A DNA stretch of 29,821 bases from Lentisphaeria bacterium. Its GTDB lineage: Bacteria; Verrucomicrobiota; Lentisphaeria; Victivallales; Victivallaceae. Shown here piece by piece: positions 24,130 through 29,821 of this stretch. Positions within the stretch are counted from its first letter, which is position 1, and every line of letters starts with the position of its first letter. A model generated the notes under the pieces. That model saw only the letters and a program-made list of their open reading frames with translations. It was not told the origin of the DNA and ran no database searches. Where the stretch lies: NCBI GenBank assembly GCA_018265615.1, contig JABLYX010000059.1, positions 1 to 29,821 on the forward strand. The letters are read 5' to 3'. Both the position numbers and the translations under genes were made by a program.

Positions 24130-24137
24130 TCCCGCGG

Positions 24138-24166
24138 CCGGAGCCTGAAACCGCGTCAGGCTCCGG
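24138..24166 (+). terminator. Hairpin after the hydrolase operon
   Basis: A perfect 11-bp stem (CCGGAGCCTGA with its complement) encloses a 7-nt loop, 9 bp after the stop codon. There is no U-tract, so it may act as an mRNA-stabilising structure or an imperfect terminator. Confidence 0.6.
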
Positions 24167-24193
24167 TCCTGCGGAATAATCTCGTTCCTATAA

Positions 24194-24296
24194 ATCGCAA
24201 ATTATTTCGGAAAACATTTGAAAACAGGGGCAGTGTGGTCTATTTTAATTAGCGGGAAGGTATTTTTACCGTTTTACTTAATTGATATCGCAAATT
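24194..24296. repeat. 10-bp direct repeat flanking a promoter
   Basis: ATCGCAAATT occurs at 24194-24203 and 24287-24296, on either side of the promoter at 24218-24246. The spacing is 93 bp. The pair could be binding sites for the repeat protein encoded next, but this is speculation. Confidence 0.35.
24218..24246 (+). promoter_or_regulatory. Promoter of the repeat-protein gene
   Basis: TTGAAA (24218-24223), a 17-bp spacer and TATTTT (24241-24246) lie in the AT-rich gap. This leaves a leader of about 60 nt without a recognisable ribosome site. Confidence 0.45.
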
Positions 24297-24312
24297 TGAA
24301 TTGTAGCGCCGT

Positions 24313-24921
24313 ATGCTGAAGAAGATCTGGACGCACTCGCTCGTCGAGGAGCATATTTTATCGCGGGTGGGCAAAGAGCCGCTGAATGCCTATTATTACG
24401 CCACGAATTATCCGAGGGTTTACGCGGCCGCCGAACGGCTGTTCGGCTCCTGGCGCGAGGCAATCACCTCCTGCGGGCTGAATTATGCCGAAATCCGCAA
24501 ATACAAGGCATGGAGCAAGTCCCGGATCCAGGCGCAGATCAAGAAGATGGCGGCGGCGAATGAGCCGCTCTCGAGCCTGCAGGTCCAGCACAGCGACAAG
24601 CCGCTTTACATGGCGGCCGTGCACCACTTCAAAAGCTGGGGCAAAGCGGTTCAGAGCGCGGGAATCTCTTACAAGAAAGTGCGCCAACGCCGCAGCATGA
24701 CTCCCGACGAAGCGAAAGAGGAAATTCTCACGCTTTTCCGCAAGGGAGAGGATCTGGCTTATCCGAATATGCGGAAGAACCACCAGTACCTTCTCGCCTG
24801 CGGCATGAAAAAGCTCGGGAACGGCAGTTGGGTGGCCGCGCGTTACGCCTGCGGCATCCGGATCAACTACCGCCTCTCCCCCGCCAGGCGCAGGGAAGAG
24901 GAAGAGGGCGCCACGGCCTGA
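24313..24921 (+). CDS. Protein of three 'SW..A...AG' repeats (HNH-associated repeat-like), function unknown
   Basis: The 202-residue basic protein consists of three units of about 55 to 60 residues. Unit 1 ends in YAAAERLFGSWREAITSCGL, unit 2 in YMAAVHHFKSWGKAVQSAGI, and unit 3 in LLACGMKKLGNGSWVAARYA. Each resembles a homeodomain-like helical repeat known from proteins beside homing endonucleases (HNH_repeat type), thought to bind DNA. No HNH, GIY-YIG or LAGLIDADG nuclease motif is present. The C-terminus is rich in Arg and Glu. An in-frame stop lies just upstream, so ATG at 24313 is the first possible start, yet no Shine-Dalgarno sequence precedes it. It is convergent with deoR. I infer a DNA-binding protein; no partner is visible. 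Confidence 0.75.
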   Translation: MLKKIWTHSLVEEHILSRVGKEPLNAYYYATNYPRVYAAAERLFGSWREAITSCGLNYAEIRKYKAWSKSRIQAQIKKMAAANEPLSSLQVQHSDKPLYMAAVHHFKSWGKAVQSAGISYKKVRQRRSMTPDEAKEEILTLFRKGEDLAYPNMRKNHQYLLACGMKKLGNGSWVAARYACGIRINYRLSPARRREEEEGATA

Positions 24922-24995
24922 GCCTTTTGCCCCTATCCGAACCGCACACTTCCCCCCCTGCAACCCCGATGGGAGCGCCCGAACGGGTTCCCTCT

Positions 24996-25013
24996 TCCGC
25001 TGACGTCAGCGGA
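24996..25013. terminator. 18-bp perfect palindrome over the end of deoR
   Basis: TCCGCTGAC/GTCAGCGGA is a perfect palindrome that contains the deoR stop codon (25008-25006). It lies between two convergent genes. With no central loop and no U-tract it is an atypical terminator. A smaller CCCG/CGGG hairpin lies about 10 bp further on. Confidence 0.4.
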
Positions 25014-25764
25014 GCTTTGCCGGAACGTATTCCGGCAGATCGGTATCCGCAATCATGCCGGAGAGCGCCGAGAGCGGGCCGATGCCGAAGAGGCCGGACT
25101 TGCCGAACTTATCCGATGTCAGCAGCAGATAGGAGTCATCCGCGATTTCAAGTACGCGGCGCAGAAAGTATGAATGGTTTTCGTGGCGCGAGAAAAATCC
25201 GTCCGGAGCCGCACCGAGCGCCGACAGGAACGCCTTGCCGATCTTCAGCCGGTCGAGATCCGCAAGCGTCGCCGCCCCGAGGAACGCGTTCAGCTGCACA
25301 TCGTAATTGCCGCCGAGCGCCACGAGAAAGTATCCGGTCGGGAACAGCGGGAACTCCCGGATCACCAACAGTGAATTCGTAATGATGGTCAGGTTCGAAA
25401 AATTCGTGTTCTGCAGCTCTTTCGCAAGGTAATAGACCGTGGTCGAAGAGTCGAGGAAGATGATGTCGCCGTCCTCAATGCGCCCGACCGCCTTTTTCGC
25501 AACGGCGGCTTTCGCCTCCCGGTTCCGGTCGAGCCGGTCCTGATAGCGCGAATAGATCGTGCGTTCGGCGCTCGGCGCCTCCTCCGCCGGCATTGCGGCC
25601 ACGCCGCCGCGCACGCGCCGGATCTCCCCCTGTTCAACCAGTGACGCGATATCGCGATGGATCGTCGCGTGCGAGACCTTGAACGCCTCTTTCAGCTCCG
25701 CGATGGTACAGCTGCCGCGTTCCCTGATATAATTTGAGAGCTGTATTGAACGTAAATTTGTCAT
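25006..25764 (-). CDS. DeoR-family transcription regulator
   Basis: The 252-residue protein has the DeoR helix-turn-helix at about 1-55 (TIAELKEAFKVSHATIHRDI as helix-turn-helix, then GEIRRVRGG as wing). The DeoRC sensor domain follows, with DGDIIFLDSSTTVYYLAKEL; its DSSTT loop is placed to bind a phosphorylated sugar. ATG at 25764 begins the conserved N-terminus, while the longer frame upstream adds 18 unrelated residues. No good ribosome site is seen. It is divergent from the PfkB-isomerase-IolB-FGGY operon and probably represses it. IolR of Bacillus inositol catabolism belongs to the same family, which fits the iolB-like gene nearby. Confidence 0.93.
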   Translation of the reverse strand: MTNLRSIQLSNYIRERGSCTIAELKEAFKVSHATIHRDIASLVEQGEIRRVRGGVAAMPAEEAPSAERTIYSRYQDRLDRNREAKAAVAKKAVGRIEDGDIIFLDSSTTVYYLAKELQNTNFSNLTIITNSLLVIREFPLFPTGYFLVALGGNYDVQLNAFLGAATLADLDRLKIGKAFLSALGAAPDGFFSRHENHSYFLRRVLEIADDSYLLLTSDKFGKSGLFGIGPLSALSGMIADTDLPEYVPAKLR

Positions 25765-25828
25765 GATACGGTTACTATATCGCGTTTCCGCGAAAAAAGC
25801 AAATGATATTTGTATCAATTCGTATCAT
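25763..25828. promoter_or_regulatory. Cluster of GTATCA half-sites in the divergent control region
   Basis: ATGATACG at 25763-25770 is mirrored by CGTATCAT at 25821-25828. GTATCA also occurs at 25812-25817 and 25822-25827, a 10-bp period, and TGATA-N4-TATCA lies at 25804-25817. DeoR-family proteins commonly bind such multiple short repeats. This cluster lies between the regulator and the promoter of the catabolic operon, so it is a plausible operator. Confidence 0.55.
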
Positions 25829-25867
25829 ATAATTTCAAAAATATCTCATTTTTTATCATTCAGACTC

Positions 25868-25896
25868 TTGACAAAGGGGAAATGGCTGGTTATATT
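25868..25896 (+). promoter_or_regulatory. Promoter of the sugar catabolic operon
   Basis: TTGACA (25868-25873), exactly 17 bp and TATATT (25891-25896). The leader to ATG at 25937 is about 35 nt and contains a GGAGAGAG ribosome site. Confidence 0.8.
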
Positions 25897-25936
25897 GAAC
25901 AGTGAAATTCCAAAACAATGGAGAGAGCGAACCGCC

Positions 25937-26839
25937 ATGAAGACCCCTGAATTTGTCGCCCTGGGCTACTGCAGCAACGACCACCTGTGCCGGATTCCGG
26001 AGATTCCGGTCGACGGCAAAATCGAGATGACCGAGCACCGGATCCAGGGGGGCGGCCCCGCCGGGGACGCCGCGGTCGGCGCGGCCCGGCTCGGGCTCTC
26101 CGCCGCGTTCGTCACGAGCATCGGCGACGATATGGACGGCAGGCTGATCCTTTCGGATTTTGCGGCGGAGAAGGTCGACACTTCCGCGATCCGGGTCCGC
26201 AAGGGCGGCAGCAGCCCGGTCGCCTACTGCTGGATCACGCCGGACGGCAGACGCAGCGTCGCGTGGACCAGGAACAACCTCGAACTCCTGAAAGAGGACG
26301 AAATCCCGCTTGAGATGATCCGCAATGCGAAAATGCTGCATCTCGACGGGCATCACCCCGATGCGGCCGTCGCCGCGGCGCGCGCCGCGAAAAAGGCGGG
26401 CGTACCCGTCAACCTCGACGCCGGGACCTTCACACCGCGCATCGATGAGCTGCTGGAGCTGGCCGACATCCTCATCACCTCCGAATTCTTCGCGCGCAAA
26501 TGGAGCGGCGAGAACGACCTTGAAAAAGCGCTCACCAGGCTTAAGACGCTCGGGGCCGAAGTGACCGGCGTGACGGCCGGCAGCGAGGGCTCGATGCTGA
26601 TCGCGGATGACGGGACGATCCTCCGGTGCCCCGCCTTCAACGGGCTGCCGGTGGTCGATTCGACCGGCGCCGGTGATGCGTATCACTGCGGCTTCGGGGT
26701 CCGCTACCTCGAATGCGGCGACCTGCGCGAATGCATGCGCTTCGCATCGGCGTTCGCCGGGCTGAAATGCGGAAAACTCGGCGCGCGGGCAGGACTCCCG
26801 ACCCGCAAAGCCGTCGATGAGTTTCTCAGGAATCATTGA
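25937..26839 (+). CDS. PfkB-family carbohydrate kinase
   Basis: The 300-residue ribokinase-fold kinase has the first PfkB signature near residues 38-52 (GGGPAGDAAVGAARLG) and the second at 241-247 (DSTGAGD), with Asp247 as catalytic base. The GGGPA start is like that of sugar-acid and ketose kinases such as sulfofructose or 2-keto-3-deoxygluconate kinases. Beside an iolB-like gene it could be an IolC-type 5-dehydro-2-deoxygluconate kinase, but the substrate cannot be fixed by sequence alone. The frame is open far upstream; ATG at 25937 follows the promoter and a ribosome site. The isomerase gene follows after 27 bp. Confidence 0.9.
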   Translation: MKTPEFVALGYCSNDHLCRIPEIPVDGKIEMTEHRIQGGGPAGDAAVGAARLGLSAAFVTSIGDDMDGRLILSDFAAEKVDTSAIRVRKGGSSPVAYCWITPDGRRSVAWTRNNLELLKEDEIPLEMIRNAKMLHLDGHHPDAAVAAARAAKKAGVPVNLDAGTFTPRIDELLELADILITSEFFARKWSGENDLEKALTRLKTLGAEVTGVTAGSEGSMLIADDGTILRCPAFNGLPVVDSTGAGDAYHCGFGVRYLECGDLRECMRFASAFAGLKCGKLGARAGLPTRKAVDEFLRNH

Positions 26840-26866
26840 GTTTCGGAAAAGGCAGGAAAACAAAAA

Positions 26867-28240
26867 ATGGCAAAACAGTTCAAAATCGGCTACCTCCCCC
26901 TGACCAAGGCAAACTGGACCAACGAAACGCTCGAAGCGGCCCGCAAAAACGCGAAGGAGTATCTGCAAAGCCTCCCCGGCGTCGAAGTCGTCGGCGGCGA
27001 CCGCATGATCGACCTCGAGGACAAGGCGATCCGGGAGCTCGACTTTTTCGAACAGGAGCGCCCCGACCTCATCGTGGCGCATTTCATGACCTTCTCGCTC
27101 GGCGTGATCGTCCCGATGTTCGCGCAGCGCCTGAAGGTTCCGGTCGTCCTCTGGTCGATGAAGGAGCCGGATCCGAAGGGCGGCCGGCTGCAGAACAACT
27201 CGTTCTGCGCGGCGAACATGAACTCCCACTTCATGTACCGCATGCACGTCCCCTACTTCCACATCCACGCGGAGGTCGGCTCCGAATCCGCGAAGCAGGG
27301 GCTCGAAAAGGCGATCCGCGTGACGCAGACCGTCAATACGCTCGCCCGGATGCGCATCGGCCTGATCGGCGGGCGCGTCCCCGGATTCTTCACCTCGAGC
27401 TGCGACGAGATGCTGCTGCGCACGAAAATCGGCCCGGAGGTCAAGTTCATCACTGAGCATGAAGTCATTGAAGCCGCGCGCAACCTGAAGCCGGAAGAGC
27501 TCGACTCCGCCATGAAAACCATCCTTTCGGATGCGAAGGTGCATCCGACCGACGGCCCGGACGGCGAACAGCTCCGCAAATCCGCCGCGCTCTTCGCCGC
27601 GGTCGGCAAGATGAAGGGGAAGTTCCTCGTCGACACTTTCGCAATGCGCTGCTGGCCGGAATTCATCGCGGACGACCTCTACGGCATCGCGGTCTGCTCC
27701 ACAATCGGCCACCTGACCAATCACGGCTTCCTGACCGCCTGCGAGGGCGACGTCTACGGCGCGGTCATGATGCGTATGGCGCAGGAGCTGAGCGGAGATC
27801 TGCCGTTCTTCTGCGACATGATCGTCATGGAGGGCGACTACGGCGTGGCGTGGCACTGCGGCGCGGCCCCGTGCGGGCTCTGCAAACCCGGCTGCCAGCC
27901 GCAGCTCTGCCACAGTGCGACCATTGAAGGCGGCGGCGTGAAGGGCGTCACCGATGAATTCCCGCTGAAGCCCGGCCGCGTCACGCTGGCGCGCCTCGGG
28001 GAGAAGCGCGACGGCGACGGCTTCCGCATGCTGATCGCCACGGGCGACGCGCTCGACACGGAGCTCTTCGTCCGCGGCAACCCGGTGAAAATCCGGTTCG
28101 ACGCGGGGTGCGACAAGCTCCGCGAAGTCGTCATCAGCCAGGGCTGGGAGCACCACTACGCCCTGAGCTACGGCGATATCGTCCCGGAACTGCTCGACGT
28201 CTGCCGCATCCTCGGCGTCGAGCCCACGGTCGTTCAATAA
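26867..28240 (+). CDS. L-fucose/L-arabinose isomerase-like protein (COG2407 type)
   Basis: The 457-residue protein shows the aldose-ketose isomerase fold of the fucose/arabinose isomerase clan. It has VVLWSMKEPDPKGGRLQNNSFC (abridged: LWS, GGRL, NS.C), TACEGDVYGAVMM with metal ligand Glu293, GVAWHCGAAPC with His330, FPLKPGRVTLARL and WEHHYALSYGD near the end. It should interconvert an aldose and a ketose with a divalent metal. Between 331 and 348 five cysteines (331, 336, 339, 343, 348) replace the residues normally found after the WHCG motif, which is unusual. The true substrate is unknown. It is the second gene of the operon, between the PfkB kinase and the IolB-like protein. Confidence 0.85.
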   Translation: MAKQFKIGYLPLTKANWTNETLEAARKNAKEYLQSLPGVEVVGGDRMIDLEDKAIRELDFFEQERPDLIVAHFMTFSLGVIVPMFAQRLKVPVVLWSMKEPDPKGGRLQNNSFCAANMNSHFMYRMHVPYFHIHAEVGSESAKQGLEKAIRVTQTVNTLARMRIGLIGGRVPGFFTSSCDEMLLRTKIGPEVKFITEHEVIEAARNLKPEELDSAMKTILSDAKVHPTDGPDGEQLRKSAALFAAVGKMKGKFLVDTFAMRCWPEFIADDLYGIAVCSTIGHLTNHGFLTACEGDVYGAVMMRMAQELSGDLPFFCDMIVMEGDYGVAWHCGAAPCGLCKPGCQPQLCHSATIEGGGVKGVTDEFPLKPGRVTLARLGEKRDGDGFRMLIATGDALDTELFVRGNPVKIRFDAGCDKLREVVISQGWEHHYALSYGDIVPELLDVCRILGVEPTVVQ

Positions 28241-28258
28241 GCGGAAAGGGGAGCAACC

Positions 28259-29059
28259 ATGAACAGCGAAACACTTCTTATCCATCTCGATCCGAAGCAG
28301 GGATACAACAAGGTGTTCGACCTCGGCGAACACAATATGGCACTGACCGCGTTCGGCGTGATTCAGCTTGCGGCGGGAACCTCGTACCGGGCCTCGACCG
28401 GGGAGTTCGAGGTTGCGCTCGTGCTGCTCGGCGGCAGGTGCGCGGTCCGGGGCGAAGCGTTCGATTTCGCGGAGGTCGGCGGGCGCAGGAATGTTTTCGA
28501 AGGCAGGCCGCACACGGTCTACCTGCCGCGCCGCACCGCGTATGAGATCACAGCGATCACCGGTGCGGATATCGCGTACAACGCCTCACCGGCGACGCGC
28601 GACACCGCGAAGCCGTGCGTGATCACGCCGGAGATGACCCGCGAACTCACGCTCGGACGCGACAATTTCACACGCAAAGCCACGATCATGATCGACGAGA
28701 CCTTCGATTCCGGGCACTTCTATATCGGAGAGGGGCTGATTCCCTCCGGCAACTGGTCCGGCTACCCGCCGCACCGCCATGACGTCGACAATCCGCCGGA
28801 GGAGATCGATATGGAGGAGACCTACTTCTACCGCTTCAATCCCCCGCAGGGCTTCGGCATCCAGAAGGTCTACACCCCCGACGGCCGCATCGACGAAACC
28901 TACACCGTCAAAAACAACGACACCGTCGCGATCGCGGAAGGGTACCATCCGCTCTGCGGCGCGCCCGGCTACGAGATGTATTACCTCTGGACGATGGCCG
29001 GCAGGGCCAACCGCGGACTGATCTCCTCGAAGGATCCGCAGCACGGCTGGGTGAAGTAA
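28259..29059 (+). CDS. iolB: 5-deoxy-glucuronate isomerase (IolB-like)
   Basis: The 266-residue bicupin is close to IolB, which converts 5-deoxy-D-glucuronate to 5-dehydro-2-deoxy-D-gluconate in myo-inositol breakdown. The metal site is visible as His172 and His174 (SGYPPHRHD), Glu186 or Glu187 (DMEETYFYRFNPPQGF) and His230 (AEGYHPLCGAPGYEMYY), and GNWSGYPPH is the family hallmark. GGGGAG 5 nt before ATG sets the start. It sits between the isomerase (18-bp gap) and the FGGY kinase (1-bp gap). No other iol gene (iolA, iolD, iolE, iolG, iolJ) is in the window, but they may lie beyond the right edge. Confidence 0.9.
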   Translation: MNSETLLIHLDPKQGYNKVFDLGEHNMALTAFGVIQLAAGTSYRASTGEFEVALVLLGGRCAVRGEAFDFAEVGGRRNVFEGRPHTVYLPRRTAYEITAITGADIAYNASPATRDTAKPCVITPEMTRELTLGRDNFTRKATIMIDETFDSGHFYIGEGLIPSGNWSGYPPHRHDVDNPPEEIDMEETYFYRFNPPQGFGIQKVYTPDGRIDETYTVKNNDTVAIAEGYHPLCGAPGYEMYYLWTMAGRANRGLISSKDPQHGWVK

Positions 29060-29060
29060 G

Positions 29061-29821
29061 ATGGCGCAGCCGGACACCGTACTCCTCGGAATCGATTTCG
29101 GTTCCGGCGGCTGCAAGGTCACCGCGATCGACGGCTCCGGGCGGCTGCTCGGCGAGGCGTCGCGGGAGTACACGACTTACTACGAACATCCCGGTTGGTC
29201 CGAGCAGGAGCCGGCCGACTGGTACCGCGCGATGTGCGAAGCGCTCGCGCAGGTGCGCGCTTCCGGCGTCGATTTTACCCGGATTAGCGCGGCGGCGTTC
29301 GACGGCTCGACCCACAACGCGGTACTGCTCGACGGCGCGATGCGCCCGCTCCGCCGCACGATCATGTGGACCGACCAGCGCAGCGTCGAAGAGTGCGCGT
29401 TCCTGAAGGAGAAGCACGGGGAACGCATTTTCGAAGTCGCCTTCCAGATGCCGACGCCGACCTGGACGCTGCCGCAGCTGCTCTGGCTGAAGCGGCACGA
29501 GCCGGAGGTCGCGGCGAAGACGAAGCATATCCTCTTCGTGAAGGATTTCGTCCGTTTCCTCGTCTCGGGCGTCGCGGCGACCGACCGCATCGAAGCGCAG
29601 GGGACGCTCTTCTATGACATGAAAGCGCGCACCTGGTCACGGGAGCTCTTCGAGCTGACCGGCTTCGACTTCGCGGCGCTGCCGGAGCTCGTCGAGCCGA
29701 CCTCGCGACTCGGAAGCGTGACGCCGCAGGCCGCGGCCGACACCGGGATTCCGGCCGGAACCCCGGTGATCTGCGGCACGTCGGACTCCGCCGTCGAGGA
29801 TTACGGCGCGGGGGCCGTCGA
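29061..29821 (+). CDS. FGGY-family carbohydrate kinase, 3' end cut by window
   Basis: About 253 codons are present and the frame is open to the edge. The N-terminal ATPase motif GIDFGSGGCKV gives the DxG[ST]xxxK pattern. AAFDGSTHNAVLLD and TIMWTDQRS mark the sugar-binding lobe, and CGTSDSAVEDYGAGAV near the end carries the likely catalytic Asp. It resembles xylulokinase-type members of the family. ATG lies one base after the stop of the iolB-like gene (TAAG|ATG), so the two are translationally coupled. A ketose product of the COG2407-like isomerase is a natural substrate, by inference. Confidence 0.88.
   Translation, partial: MAQPDTVLLGIDFGSGGCKVTAIDGSGRLLGEASREYTTYYEHPGWSEQEPADWYRAMCEALAQVRASGVDFTRISAAAFDGSTHNAVLLDGAMRPLRRTIMWTDQRSVEECAFLKEKHGERIFEVAFQMPTPTWTLPQLLWLKRHEPEVAAKTKHILFVKDFVRFLVSGVAATDRIEAQGTLFYDMKARTWSRELFELTGFDFAALPELVEPTSRLGSVTPQAAADTGIPAGTPVICGTSDSAVEDYGAGAV

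Noticed and set aside
25856..28513. 885-codon open frame on the minus strand
   Set aside because: It lies exactly opposite the PfkB, isomerase and IolB genes, is rich in Arg, Ala and His as expected from the complement of GC-rich codons, and shows no domain.
1..29821. tRNA, rRNA, CRISPR array, insertion sequence
   Set aside because: No cloverleaf with a GTTCGA arm in context, no ribosomal RNA signature, no regularly spaced repeats and no transposase motifs were found by reading both strands.

Overview
This GC-rich window looks like a chromosomal piece of a free-living or gut-associated heterotroph of the Planctomycetes-Verrucomicrobia-Chlamydiae group, most likely a Lentisphaerota (Victivallis-like) bacterium. 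That assignment is an inference from gene content. It rests on two short pseudopilins with the FTLIELLVVIA N-terminus and a C-terminal H-X9-DG motif, a GntR-type helix-turn-helix fused to a LacI-type sensor, and secreted clan GH-A glycosidases placed beside these pseudopilins. No tRNA, rRNA, CRISPR array or transposase was recognised, and no gene-free gap exceeds 300 bp.

The left two thirds (1 to about 17,090) are mostly housekeeping genes. They are a cut-off minus-strand gene with a consensus promoter, a multi-pass membrane protein of GT-C type, holA, a stand-alone coaB convergent with holA, gatB-recO, an intracellular GH5 enzyme, and the minus-strand ackA-pta acetate pair. These are followed by hisS-adk-map-infA, an HU/IHF-type protein, tgt-larC, a DJ-1/PfpI protein and xerD. 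Several rho-independent terminators and TTGACA-N17-TATAAT-like promoters separate these units.

The middle-right part (17,100 to 24,170) is a glycan-related block. A GntR/LacI chimera sits behind a perfect consensus promoter flanked by two perfect palindromic operators exactly 50 bp apart, and is followed by a pseudopilin. A separate promoter then drives a secreted GH-A hydrolase, a second pseudopilin and a large secreted GH-A hydrolase with a CBM9-like C-terminus. An unplaced protein made of three 'SW..A...AG' repeat units follows.

The right end (25,006 to 29,821) is a carbohydrate catabolic locus. A DeoR-family repressor is divergent from an operon of a PfkB sugar kinase, a COG2407-type (fucose/arabinose isomerase-like) isomerase, an IolB-like 5-deoxy-glucuronate isomerase and an FGGY kinase cut by the window edge. 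IolB with a PfkB kinase and a DeoR regulator resembles myo-inositol catabolism. The isomerase and the FGGY kinase do not belong to the standard route, so this locus is the best candidate for an undescribed pathway.
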